Source of the DNA: Planctomycetaceae bacterium
GTDB lineage: Bacteria > Planctomycetota > Phycisphaerae > SM23-33
Assembly (NCBI GenBank): GCA_039680605.1
Contig: JBDKTA010000054.1
Location: forward strand, 1 to 64,000
Direction of reading: 5' to 3'
DNA: 64,000 nt
In this document: one piece after another, positions 7,121-15,471 of the stretch
How positions within the stretch are numbered: the first letter of the stretch is position 1
Layout: every line of letters starts with the position of its first letter
Position numbers and translations under genes: made by a program
The notes under the pieces: generated by a model
Seen by the model: only the letters and a program-made list of their open reading frames with translations
Told to the model about the DNA's origin: nothing
Databases searched by the model: none

Positions 7121-8839
7121 ATGGCAGAATCAAACGCAAAAGCAACGCCCTCCGCGGGCTACATCGGCGCCTCGGGCGCCCAGATGATCGAGCGCACGCT
7201 GCGCGAGGAAGGGGTCGACCTGATCTTCGGATTCCCCGGCGGGGTCGTCCTTCCGCTGTTCGACGTGCTGTACGGCTCGCCCATCAAGTTCGTCCTGACG
7301 CGCCACGAACAGGGCGCCACGCACATGGCCGACGGTTACGCCCGCGCCACCGGAAAGCCCGGCGTCGTCATCGTCACCTCCGGTCCCGGCGCGACCAACA
7401 CCGTCACCGGACTGGCCAACGCGAACATGGACTCCATCCCCATGGTCGTCATCACCGGGCAGGTCAAGAGCACCCTGATCGGAAACGACGCGTTCCAGGA
7501 AGCCGACATGACCGGCATCACGCGCCCCATCACCAAGCACAACTTCCTGGTCAAACGCGCCGAAGACCTCGGCCGCGTGCTCCACGAGGCCTTCCACATC
7601 GCCCGCACCGGCAGGCCCGGACCGGTGCTGGTCGACGTCCCCGTTGACGCCCTGGTCAACAAACTTGCCGAAGAACCGGACCTGGCCATGCGCCTGCCCG
7701 GATACAAACCCCGCTACAGCGGGCACACCGGGCAGATCAAGACCGCCGCCGACGCCATCAACGCAGCCCAGCGCCCCGTCCTGTACGTCGGCGGCGGCGT
7801 CGTCATCAGCGGCGCCACGCAGGAACTGCGCGCGGTGATGCACAAGGGCAAGCTGCCGGCCACCACCACGCTGATGGCTCTGGGCAGCGTCGACGAGAGC
7901 GACCCTCTGGCCCTGCAGATGCTGGGGATGCACGGGTCGGCCTCGGCCAATTACGCCGTCCAGGAGTGCGACTGCCTGATCGCCGTCGGCTCGCGGTTCG
8001 ACGACCGTGTCACGGGCAAGCTCGAGACCTTCGCCCCGCACGCCAAGATCATCCACGTCGACATCGACCCGACGTCGATCTCCAAGAACGTCGTCGTCGA
8101 CATTCCCGTCGTCGGCGACTGCAAGGACATCCTCGCGCGGATGCTCGAACACATCCAGACTCCCGACCGATCGGCCTGGCTGGACAAGATCGCCAACTGG
8201 AAGAAGAAGCACCCCTTCAAGTACGACCGCAGCGGCGACGGCAAGATCAAGCCCCAAGCCGTTATCGAGGCCGTCGGCGACCTGACCGACCACGATGCCA
8301 TCATCGCCACCGGCGTCGGGCAGCACCAGATGTGGGCCGCCCAGTTTTACGGCTGGCGCAAGCCCCGCCAGATCATCACCTCCGGCGGGCTGGGGACGAT
8401 GGGCTTCGGATGCCCGGCCGCTATCGGCGCGCAGTTCGGGCGTCCGGACGCCGCGGTCATCGACATCGACGGCGACGGCAGCTTCTCGATGACGATGGTC
8501 GAGGTCATCACGGCGGTGGCTCACGACCTGCCGGTCAAGTTCGTCGTGCTCGACAACGGATACCTGGGCATGGTTCGCCAGTGGCAGGAGATGTTCTACG
8601 GGCGGCGGTACTCGTCCGTGAACCACCCCTGTCCGGATTTCGTCAAGGTCGCCGAAGCCTTCGGCGCCCGCGGGCTGCGGGTCTCGCACCCGGGCGAACT
8701 TCGCGACGGCGTCAGCGAAATGCTCAAGAGCCCCGGGCCGACGATCCTGGTCGCCGACGTCGAAGAGGAAGAAAACGTCTACCCCATGGTGGCCTCGGGC
8801 AAGAGCCTGCACGAGATGGACCTGGGCAAACTGGCGTAG
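7121..8839 (+). CDS. ilvB: Acetolactate synthase, large catalytic subunit
   Basis: 572 residues, the normal length. ThDP- and FAD-dependent enzyme that joins two pyruvates (or pyruvate and 2-ketobutyrate) in the first common step of valine, leucine and isoleucine synthesis. The order is TPP-binding N-domain (GFPGGVVLPLFD, catalytic Glu63 in TRHEQGA), central FAD/DHAP-like domain (about 200-340), and C-terminal ThDP-pyrophosphate domain with the GDGSF motif and NGYLGMVRQWQ. The C-terminal VYPMVASGKSLHEM matches the family end. An AGGTATAGG ribosome site precedes the ATG. It forms an operon with ilvN; no ilvC follows. Confidence 0.97.
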   Translation: MAESNAKATPSAGYIGASGAQMIERTLREEGVDLIFGFPGGVVLPLFDVLYGSPIKFVLTRHEQGATHMADGYARATGKPGVVIVTSGPGATNTVTGLANANMDSIPMVVITGQVKSTLIGNDAFQEADMTGITRPITKHNFLVKRAEDLGRVLHEAFHIARTGRPGPVLVDVPVDALVNKLAEEPDLAMRLPGYKPRYSGHTGQIKTAADAINAAQRPVLYVGGGVVISGATQELRAVMHKGKLPATTTLMALGSVDESDPLALQMLGMHGSASANYAVQECDCLIAVGSRFDDRVTGKLETFAPHAKIIHVDIDPTSISKNVVVDIPVVGDCKDILARMLEHIQTPDRSAWLDKIANWKKKHPFKYDRSGDGKIKPQAVIEAVGDLTDHDAIIATGVGQHQMWAAQFYGWRKPRQIITSGGLGTMGFGCPAAIGAQFGRPDAAVIDIDGDGSFSMTMVEVITAVAHDLPVKFVVLDNGYLGMVRQWQEMFYGRRYSSVNHPCPDFVKVAEAFGARGLRVSHPGELRDGVSEMLKSPGPTILVADVEEEENVYPMVASGKSLHEMDLGKLA

Positions 8840-8912
8840 TGGCACAGGCTTTCCAGCCTGTGGCCTCGGAAATGAAAATAGACTCAGACACAGCCTGGAA
8901 AGGCTGTGCCAC
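8839..8912. repeat. Inverted repeat between ilvB and ilvN
   Basis: Arms 8839-8862 and 8889-8912 (24 nt, 22 identical as reverse complements) around a 26-nt spacer. Each arm is itself a palindrome: cacaggct-ttcc-agcctgtg and cacagcctggaaaggctgtg. The first arm begins at the last base of the ilvB stop codon and the second ends 12 nt before the ilvN start, so the whole spacer of a two-gene operon is this element. Confidence 0.75.
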
Positions 8913-8924
8913 GGAGAACAGCAC

Positions 8925-9437
8925 ATGAAACACGTTATCAGCGCTTTGGTCGAGAACCAGTCGGGCGTCCTGGCGCACGTCGCCGGGATGTTCGCCGCCC
9001 GCGGGTTCAATATCGATTCCCTCGTCGTCGGGCGAACAGAAGACAGCAACCTGTCGCGCATGACGATCGTGGTCGTCGGCGACAGCCGCGTCCTCGAACA
9101 GGTGCGCAAACAACTGGGCAAGATCGTTCCGGTCGTCAAGGTGCGCGACTTCACCGACGTCGCGTACGTCGAGCGGGACCTGCTGCTGGTCCGCGTCCAT
9201 ACCCCGCCGGAAAAACGCCCCGAGGTGCTCGACCTGGTCACCCTCTTCCGCGGGCGCGTCGTCGACGTCGCCCGCGACAGCGTCATGATCGAGATGGCCG
9301 GTCCCGAGGAGAAGCTCGAGGCCTTCATCGACCTGGTGCGCCCCTACGGCATCCGCGAGTTGGCGCGCACCGGCGTGATCGCCATGCAGCGCGGCCAGCA
9401 GAAACGCCCCGCCGAAACGCCCGACAACGGCGAGTAG
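8925..9437 (+). CDS. ilvN: Acetolactate synthase, small regulatory subunit
   Basis: 170 residues, typical of the IlvN/IlvH family. The N-terminal ACT domain (about 3-75; VENQSGVLAHVAGMFAARGF and SRMTIVVVGD) binds valine and mediates feedback inhibition. The C-terminal ALS_ss_C domain follows (about 83-160; LVRVHTPPEKRPEVL, IRELARTG). It activates and stabilises the catalytic subunit encoded upstream. The separation from ilvB is filled by an inverted repeat, so stoichiometry may be set by RNA structure; that point is inference. Confidence 0.95.
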   Translation: MKHVISALVENQSGVLAHVAGMFAARGFNIDSLVVGRTEDSNLSRMTIVVVGDSRVLEQVRKQLGKIVPVVKVRDFTDVAYVERDLLLVRVHTPPEKRPEVLDLVTLFRGRVVDVARDSVMIEMAGPEEKLEAFIDLVRPYGIRELARTGVIAMQRGQQKRPAETPDNGE

Positions 9438-9483
9438 AACACCGTTCGAAGTTCGCATTCGAAGTCGCGGACGCCGTCGTCGG

Positions 9484-9625
9484 GTGGCATGGCGACACGC
9501 GCCAGCGGGTCGCCATGGGCTTCGGCGATCAGGAAAACAACCGCGTCGAGCAAGCTCGACCGCTAACGGAACAAGACGGTCCTGCAAACCGTTAGCGGCG
9601 GGGCTTGCCCCGCGCGTTCACGGCG
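9484..9625. repeat. Host intergenic palindrome cluster, copy 2
   Basis: Palindrome catggcgac-N12-gtcgccatg (9488-9517), then ccgctaacgg / ccgttagcgg (9560-9569 with 9589-9598), then cggggcttgccccgcgcgtt (9599-9618). Same components as the clusters at 5,930 and 14,353. Confidence 0.7.
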
Positions 9626-9651
9626 GACTCTGGCCGCTCCGAACTTCGAAC

Positions 9652-10281
9652 TCACGTCCTGAGCGGTTGCAGCACCAGGCTCGAGTCGATGGGCACGGCG
9701 CCGGCGGCGACGATGTCTTCCAGCGCCTGCTGGATGTCGCCGCTGTGCAGTTCGATGCCGCGGCAGGCGTCCTGGATCAGGTACGTCGCGAAGTCCATCC
9801 GGCAGGCGTCGACGGCCGTGTGCCGCACGGCGTACTCCGTCGCCAGGCCGCAGATGTAAACCTCGCGCACGAGATTGTCGACAAGGTAGTCGGCCAGGCC
9901 CGTGGGGTTGCGAAGGTGAACGTCGAAGAAGCTGCTGTGGGCCTCCGTGCGCGCGTCCATGCCTTTGTAGAGCACGTAGTCGACGCGGGCGATGTCCAGG
10001 GCGTCGGCCAGTTCGGCCCCGCTGGTGTGCTGCACACAATGTTCCGGAAGGAGGATCTGCCCCACGCCGGCGGCTTCGATCACCTCGCCGGGGCTCTTGC
10101 CGGGGTGGCTCGACGCGAAGCTGACATGCCCGCTCGGGTGCCAGGCCTTGGTGGCGATGACCAGGTCGAAGTGGTCCATCAGGCGGTTGATAACCGGGAT
10201 GATCCTCTCGGCGTTGGGCACGGGCATCGCCCCGCCGCTGAGATAGTCGTTCTGCAACTCTTCGATGATAAGGGCACTCAT
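9652..10281 (-). CDS. Nicotinamidase/isochorismatase-family protein with altered active site
   Basis: 209 residues with full-length similarity to PncA-type nicotinamidases: ELQNDYLSGGAMPVP at the start, WHPSGHVSFASSHPG, PEHCVQHTSGAEL, YKGMD, and GLATEYAVRHTAVDA. By motif alignment to E. coli PncA the metal ligands His48 and His81 and the catalytic Lys106 are kept. The catalytic Asp is Glu8, the metal-ligand Asp of DWHP is Ala46, and the nucleophilic Cys is Ala151. I re-read these codons on the minus strand and they are clear. The protein therefore probably cannot perform the normal amidase reaction and may be a pseudoenzyme or use other chemistry. Nearest host genes give no pathway clue. Confidence 0.8.
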   Translation of the reverse strand: MSALIIEELQNDYLSGGAMPVPNAERIIPVINRLMDHFDLVIATKAWHPSGHVSFASSHPGKSPGEVIEAAGVGQILLPEHCVQHTSGAELADALDIARVDYVLYKGMDARTEAHSSFFDVHLRNPTGLADYLVDNLVREVYICGLATEYAVRHTAVDACRMDFATYLIQDACRGIELHSGDIQQALEDIVAAGAVPIDSSLVLQPLRT

Positions 10282-10343
10282 GGCTCGTCTCCCTCAATTC
10301 ATCATACGCTCGCCTATGGAGGATGGGCTGTCTCCTCAGTTAC

Positions 10344-10500
10344 GGGGGAATAGTCGCGGCGGAGGCACTAAATGAAGAAGTAATTCGTTGTGAATTACTT
10401 CTTCATTTGGGGCCGCATACCCCTGTCCATCGCAAGTATTCATCAAAGCCACACAAGGGCTTTGATAAATACTTGGTGCCTCCGCCGCGACTTTTCCCCC
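10344..10500. repeat. Nested three-hairpin element
   Basis: Outer arms 10344-10368 and 10476-10500 are 25 nt with one mismatch (core agtcgcggcggaggcac). Inside sit two further hairpins: 10370-10386 with 10392-10408, a perfect 17-bp stem (arm aaatgaagaagtaattc) with a 5-nt loop; and 10434-10450 with 10458-10474, 16 of 17 paired. The whole 157 bp could fold into a three-way cloverleaf as DNA or RNA. It lies just upstream of the hexosaminidase gene. Confidence 0.8.
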
Positions 10501-10556
10501 ACGCGGGCGGGGGAGAGCCTCTTGCCAGAGCCCGCGCGCCGGGCGAGAATGGCCGC

Positions 10557-11936
10557 ATGATCCCATACCCACTCAAGAGCGTGACACAATCCGCAAGCCT
10601 TGCACTAAGCCGCAGCAGCCGCATCGTGCCCTGCACGCCCGCCCTGGCGCCGCTGGCGAAGGTTCTCTCCGGCGAGATCGCCCAGCTCACCGGCCTGCAG
10701 TTGGCGGCGGAACATGCAGCCCCGCGCGACGGCGACATCGCCCTGGCTCTCGATGCGACGATGGCGCCCGAGGCCTATGAATTGACCGTGGGCGCCTCGG
10801 CCGGCGTCCGGGCCGGGTCATACGCCGCCGCGGCGATGGGAACCGTCACGCTGCTGCAGGCGCTGCGCGGAACGTCGCTGCCGCACATGCAGGTGCAGGA
10901 CGCGCCGCTGGCGCCGTACCGCGGGCTGCTGATCGACACCGCCCGGCGATGGCACACGCTCGAGACGCTCAAGAAGCTCGTCGTGCTCTGCCGCTGGTAC
11001 AAGATCAACCACATGCAACTGCACCTGACCGACGACCAGTCGTTCACCTTCCCCAGCCGCGCCTATCCCAGCCTGGCCACGCCGGATCGCCACTACACGC
11101 TCGATCAGATCGCCGAACTCGTGACGTTCGCCGGCGACCGCGGCGTGGCCATCCTGCCCGAGCTCGAGATGCCCGGTCACGCGGCCGCCGCGGTAGGAGC
11201 CCTGCCCCAGCGCGTTGCCTGCGACCCGCCGACGGGCAACGTCCTGTGCCCCTCGCACGAGCAGACGTACGAGACGATGGACACGCTCATCGGCGAGATG
11301 TGCGAGGCTTTCCCGGCCAGCCCGTACTTCCACATCGGCGCCGACGAGGTCAACAAGACCCCGTGGGAAACCTGCACCCGCTGCAAGGCGTTCATGGCCC
11401 AGCGCGGCATGGAGAGCACCGAGGAGCTGTACCGCCACTTCATCGTGCGGATGAACGAAATCGTCAAGCGACATGGCAGGCGGATGATCGCCTGGGAAGG
11501 CTTCGCCAAGACGGGCAAGATCGCCATCCCCACCGATATCACCGTGATGATCTTCGAGAGCTACTACAATCTTCCGCCGGACGTGCTTGCCGGCGGGTAC
11601 CCCGTCATCAACGCGAGTTGGCAGCCGCTGTACGTCGTCAACGACCGCAACTGGACCCCCGAGCACATCTACGGCTGGAACATGTACCGCTGGGAGCACT
11701 GGTACAAGATCTCGCCGGCGTTTGAAAAGCCCATCCAGGTGCCGCCGACGGACCAGATCGTCGGCGCCCAGATGTGCGCCTGGGAACAGCCCGACGAGCT
11801 CGAGCTGCCCAGCCTGCGCCATCGCGTGCCCGCGATGGCCGAGCGCCTCTGGAACCCCCAGGCCGCACGCACCTTCGCCGACTTCGAGTCGCGCCTCAAA
11901 GACATCGACGCCAAGCTCGACAAGCTGCTGGCCTAG
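10557..11936 (+). CDS. Beta-N-acetylhexosaminidase, GH20 family
   Basis: 459 residues from the ATG at 10557; the frame is open further upstream but that part is repeat sequence. Residues 10-115 form the GH20 N-terminal alpha/beta domain and 119-450 the catalytic barrel. Landmarks are YRGLLIDTARRWHTLETLKK, HLTDDQSF, PELEMPGHA, and the catalytic pair Asp263-Glu264 in HIGADEV, where Asp assists and Glu is the acid in substrate-assisted catalysis. W-x-G aromatic residues of the sugar pocket follow. No signal peptide is visible, so it may act in the cytoplasm on imported chitobiose-like or glycoprotein-derived oligosaccharides. GGCGAG provides a weak ribosome site. Confidence 0.9.
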   Translation: MIPYPLKSVTQSASLALSRSSRIVPCTPALAPLAKVLSGEIAQLTGLQLAAEHAAPRDGDIALALDATMAPEAYELTVGASAGVRAGSYAAAAMGTVTLLQALRGTSLPHMQVQDAPLAPYRGLLIDTARRWHTLETLKKLVVLCRWYKINHMQLHLTDDQSFTFPSRAYPSLATPDRHYTLDQIAELVTFAGDRGVAILPELEMPGHAAAAVGALPQRVACDPPTGNVLCPSHEQTYETMDTLIGEMCEAFPASPYFHIGADEVNKTPWETCTRCKAFMAQRGMESTEELYRHFIVRMNEIVKRHGRRMIAWEGFAKTGKIAIPTDITVMIFESYYNLPPDVLAGGYPVINASWQPLYVVNDRNWTPEHIYGWNMYRWEHWYKISPAFEKPIQVPPTDQIVGAQMCAWEQPDELELPSLRHRVPAMAERLWNPQAARTFADFESRLKDIDAKLDKLLA

Positions 11937-11938
11937 CG

Positions 11939-12097
11939 CAGGGTGCCACGCACAACTCCGTTGTGCGTGTCTGCGACCTATCGCGGCGGAACCGGCGAAG
12001 CGTTGCGGTGTTTCTTATGATGAGGTTTGCACTGCCGCAATTGTTCTGGTGGTCTGGAATCCCGGACACGCACAACGGAGTTGTGCGTGGCACCCTG
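11939..12097. repeat. Perfect 33-bp inverted repeat
   Basis: Arm 11939-11971 is the exact reverse complement of 12065-12097 over 33 nt, with a 93-nt spacer. Each arm contains its own palindrome gcacaac-tcc-gttgtgc. The element starts 3 nt after the GH20 stop and ends 36 nt before the next start, filling the gap between two same-strand genes. Confidence 0.85.
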
Positions 12098-12133
12098 GTG
12101 CGGCATCGCGCTTAATACACGAACGAGGTAGCA

Positions 12134-14314
12134 ATGCACAAGGCAATCCTGATCGCGGTGGGATGCGTGGTTCTGGCCGGCTCGGTCGCTCGGGCGGACG
12201 AAAAGGCCGATTTGTTCGTCTCGCCGGATGGCAAAGATTCCAACGCCGGAACAAAAGACGCGCCGCTGGCGTCGCTGGCGGGGGCGCGGGACGCGGTGCG
12301 CAAGATCCGCGCGGGCGCGCCGGACCGCGCCACGCCGATCGTCGTCGAGTTCGCCGCGGGGTTCTACCCGCTCGAGGCCACCGTGCATTTTGTGCCCGCC
12401 GATAGCGGCACTGAAAAGTCGCCGACGATCTACCGCGCCGCGGCAGGGGCCAACGTCGTGATCTCCGGCGGGCGGATTCTCACGGGCTTCAAGAACGACT
12501 CCAAGGGACGCTGGACGCTGGAGATTCCCGAGGCCAAATGCCCCGAGCGCGACCCGACGGACTCCGAGGCCTGGGACGCGTACCTGGCCAAGACCGAGCT
12601 CAAGCAGCCCTCGGCAGGCAAGTGGGAGTTCAGCCAGTTGTTCGTCAACGACCAGCGGCGCTACCGCCCGCGGTTCCCCGAGACGAGCTACCAGCGGGCC
12701 AACCCCGGCCCGCCGGATGAGTTCGGGGCCAAGTTCAAGAGCGAAGGGACCAACTCCGTCAGCGGCTGCGGCGGCGATCCGAAATGGCACAACATGTCGG
12801 ATGTCGAGTTCGTGCTGATGAACGGCTGGAACACCGGGCGCTACCGCGCCAAGAAGATCGAGAATGACACGCTATGGGTGACCGGCCCGGGCTGCGGCGG
12901 GGCGTGGTGGAACGGCATCGCCCGTGGACGGCGGTATTATCTTGAGAACATCTTCGACCTGATGAAGGAAGGCAACTTCTACCTCGACCGCAAGATCGGC
13001 GTCCTGACCTACCACCCCCGGGCCGGCGAGACGCCCGAGAATTGCACGGTCATCGCCCCCAAGGTCAACCGCCTGCTCGACTTCAAGGGCGACCTTGCGA
13101 CGGGCAAGTTCGTCGAGCACCTGCAGTTCGTCGGCCTCACGTTCGCCCATGCCAACTGGAACCTGCAGCGCGGGACGCCCAAGGGCGGGCGCGGCTTGCC
13201 GCAGGGCGAGTTGGACGTCGACGCGGCGATCAAAGGCTGGGGCTTGCGGCATAGCGTGTTCAAGGGCGTGACGGTGCGGCAGATCGGGCAGTACGCCCTG
13301 CGTCTCGACGCCGGGTGCAAGTACAACCGCGTCGAGGACAGCGAGTTCATCGACCTGGGCGGCGGGGGCATCTGGCTGGGCTCGACCCATAACGGCGGCT
13401 GGGGCTATCACGACGACCTGCCGCTGGTGGAGAAGGTCAACAAGGAGACCGGCAAGAAGGAGATGGTTCCCGGCGACCTGACGGACGAGCTGGCGGCCTC
13501 GCACAATCTTGTGCGCAACTGCCTGGTCGCGCACGTGGGTCGCCTGCATGCCGGAAGCCTGGGCATCTGGCTGGGCCAGACGCACCACACGACGGTGGAG
13601 CACTGCGATATTTTCGACGTGTACTACAGCGGCATGAACGTCGGTTGGAACTGGGGCCCGGCGCCCGGGGCCGCCCATGACAACATCATCCAGTACAACC
13701 ACATTTCGCAGATCGGTCAGGGCGTGCTGGCGGATATGGCCGCGATCTACACGCTGGGCTGGAGCAAGGGTACGGTGATTCGCAACAACGTGCTCAAGGA
13801 CATCTGGTCGCACCGCAACAACCAGGGCTGCGGGTTCTACAACGACTCGGGCTCGCGGCTGTTTCGCTTCGAGAACAACCTGGTCATCGGCGCCAACGAC
13901 GGGGCGTATCACAACCACCAGGGCCACGATATCACGCTGGTGAACAACATCTTCGCGCTCAACAACGGCACGATCAAGATGCAGGAGTCCGGACCGTTCA
14001 CCTTTAACAATAACATCGTGTACTGGAGGCACGGGTACGGCACCAAGGGCGGGGCGCGGGTCGATGCCGCCAACAACCTCTGGTCCGGAAAGGGCGGGTT
14101 CCGCGGCGAAAAGAACTCGCTGCAGGGCGCCGACCCGATGTTCGTGGACGCCGCCAAGGGCGACTTCCACCTCAAGCCCGAGTCCCCCGCGTTGAAGCTG
14201 GGCTTCAAGCCCTTCGACTACGAAAATGCCGGCCGACTCAAAGGCTTCAAGCGCTGGTCCGACCTGGCCAAACAGCCGCAGGTGATGTACTTCGACACGC
14301 GAAGCTGGAAATAG
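12134..14314 (+). CDS. Secreted right-handed parallel beta-helix protein (carbohydrate-active, GH141-like layout)
   Basis: 726 residues with a clear Sec signal peptide (hydrophobic 5-19, cleavage after ARA at about 21). Next comes the FVSPDGKDSNAGTKDAPLAS motif that opens many beta-helix glycan-active enzymes, an EFAAGFYPLEATVHF strand and ISGGRIL, a beta-sandwich insertion, and from about residue 330 a series of helix coils (NGGWGYHDDLP, LGIWLGQTHHTT, NNVLKDIWSHRNNQG, NNIFALNNGT). The layout matches GH141/GH120-type or uncharacterised planctomycete enzymes that act on pectin, fucan or xylan. I cannot identify catalytic residues. GAGGT lies 5 nt before the ATG. It follows the hexosaminidase on the same strand, but the inverted repeat between them may isolate it. 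Confidence 0.75.
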   Translation: MHKAILIAVGCVVLAGSVARADEKADLFVSPDGKDSNAGTKDAPLASLAGARDAVRKIRAGAPDRATPIVVEFAAGFYPLEATVHFVPADSGTEKSPTIYRAAAGANVVISGGRILTGFKNDSKGRWTLEIPEAKCPERDPTDSEAWDAYLAKTELKQPSAGKWEFSQLFVNDQRRYRPRFPETSYQRANPGPPDEFGAKFKSEGTNSVSGCGGDPKWHNMSDVEFVLMNGWNTGRYRAKKIENDTLWVTGPGCGGAWWNGIARGRRYYLENIFDLMKEGNFYLDRKIGVLTYHPRAGETPENCTVIAPKVNRLLDFKGDLATGKFVEHLQFVGLTFAHANWNLQRGTPKGGRGLPQGELDVDAAIKGWGLRHSVFKGVTVRQIGQYALRLDAGCKYNRVEDSEFIDLGGGGIWLGSTHNGGWGYHDDLPLVEKVNKETGKKEMVPGDLTDELAASHNLVRNCLVAHVGRLHAGSLGIWLGQTHHTTVEHCDIFDVYYSGMNVGWNWGPAPGAAHDNIIQYNHISQIGQGVLADMAAIYTLGWSKGTVIRNNVLKDIWSHRNNQGCGFYNDSGSRLFRFENNLVIGANDGAYHNHQGHDITLVNNIFALNNGTIKMQESGPFTFNNNIVYWRHGYGTKGGARVDAANNLWSGKGGFRGEKNSLQGADPMFVDAAKGDFHLKPESPALKLGFKPFDYENAGRLKGFKRWSDLAKQPQVMYFDTRSWK

Positions 14315-14324
14315 TTTTGCAGCA

Positions 14325-14603
14325 GTGGTGAGTTGTGGGTTGTGAGTGGTGAGTTAGCGGCGGGGCTTGCCCCGCGCGTTGCAGAGCGAACAACCCGCCA
14401 CAGTCGAACATGAACCTTCGGTGCCACCCGAAACCATGAAAGTCTCGGGTGGCATGGCGACACGCGCAGCGGGTCGCCATGGGCGTGAGATGAGCATCGT
14501 GGCGCCCCACGAAAAACGGAAACGTGTGTCGCCTGCCACCCATCTGCTCGCGTCATTCTCCTGAGGCAGAGACAACAACGCGCGGGTAAGCCCCGCCGCT
14601 AAC
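14325..14603. repeat. Host intergenic palindrome cluster, copy 3
   Basis: Outer arms 14353-14381 and 14576-14603 (gttagcggcggggcttgccc and its reverse complement, one base missing in the second) enclose a gccacccga/tcgggtggc hairpin (14423-14431 with 14445-14453) and catggcgac-N11-gtcgccatg (14453-14481). It is preceded by a gtgagtggtgag run. It combines in one nested structure the units seen at 5.9 and 9.5 kb. Confidence 0.75.
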
Positions 14604-15447
14604 GGTGCAGCACGACGTGCTTGGCGCCGGCGGCTTCGAAGGTGCGCAGGGCGGCGGCGAAGGCGGCGTTTTCCGGCTGTGACAGCGCGGTCTGGAACGT
14701 GTCTTCGGTCATCCACCCGACATTGCCGCTGCGGGTCAGATAGGCGCGGCCGTTGCCGTGATTGTCCTTGAGATCGCAGGCGATCATTGCGCGAGGATTT
14801 GCCTCGTCCGAGGTCTGGCTGCTCCACTGAAAGAAGTAGCTGCTCAGACCCTCCTGCCATTTCTTGTCGCCGCCGCACCTGAAGGCGCTGGGGGGCAGAT
14901 ATCCCGCATCGACCAGGTCCCAGGGTTTGGCGGGCACGGCATCCTTCGACCGCTCGTATTGGCGCATTGCCCCGCCAATTACCTTGAGGTTCATCTGACA
15001 CGAAGACTTTTGGGCTTCGCCCAAGGCGCTGCCGATCACGGGAATCAGGATGGCTATCAGCACACCCACCAGCAGAATCGTACTGCCGGAGACGACCGTT
15101 GCGGCGATGGCCATGCCCTTGCCGCGTTTCGCGTGGGCGCTGCGCACCCAGGCCACGATCCCCACCACCAGCCCTGCCAGCGAGAACAGCACTCCCGCGC
15201 CCCAGAGCACCAGCAGCGGCAGGGCTACCAGCGACAAGATCAGCGCCACGATCGACAGCGCCGGGATCGGAGCGGCGGCGACCGGCGGGGCGCCCCACGG
15301 ACCGGACATCGGCGGGGGGCTGACGGCCGGCGGCGCTGCTGCGGGCACCGTGACGACCTGTCCGCACTTGGGACAGCGGCCTTGCTTGCCGCCCATGTCG
15401 TCAGCGACTTCGATGCTCTGCCCGCACGTGCAGTTGAAGGTGATCAT
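14599..15447 (-). CDS. Zinc-ribbon membrane protein with pseudopilin-like tail
   Basis: 282 residues. Residues 1-35 carry a zinc ribbon (CTCGQS then CPKCGQ). After a Pro/Ala linker come two hydrophobic helices (about 65-90 and 115-138) in the style of DUF4190 membrane proteins. From about 130 the sequence AILIPVIGSALGEAQKSSC and NLKVIGGAMRQYE resembles the N-terminal helix and first turn of planctomycete type II pseudopilins. The C-terminal 130 residues end in AAFAAALRTFEAAGAKHVVL. Its downstream neighbour is a paralogue lacking only the zinc ribbon. Function unknown; probably an envelope protein. Confidence 0.65.
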   Translation of the reverse strand: MITFNCTCGQSIEVADDMGGKQGRCPKCGQVVTVPAAAPPAVSPPPMSGPWGAPPVAAAPIPALSIVALILSLVALPLLVLWGAGVLFSLAGLVVGIVAWVRSAHAKRGKGMAIAATVVSGSTILLVGVLIAILIPVIGSALGEAQKSSCQMNLKVIGGAMRQYERSKDAVPAKPWDLVDAGYLPPSAFRCGGDKKWQEGLSSYFFQWSSQTSDEANPRAMIACDLKDNHGNGRAYLTRSGNVGWMTEDTFQTALSQPENAAFAAALRTFEAAGAKHVVLHR

Positions 15448-15471
15448 GCTATGACGCTTTCTGAAGAATCG

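Noticed and set aside
7130-9328. 732-residue minus-strand frame opposite ilvB-ilvN
   Set aside because: Antisense shadow; Asp/Val/Gly-rich pattern typical of high-GC complement frames.
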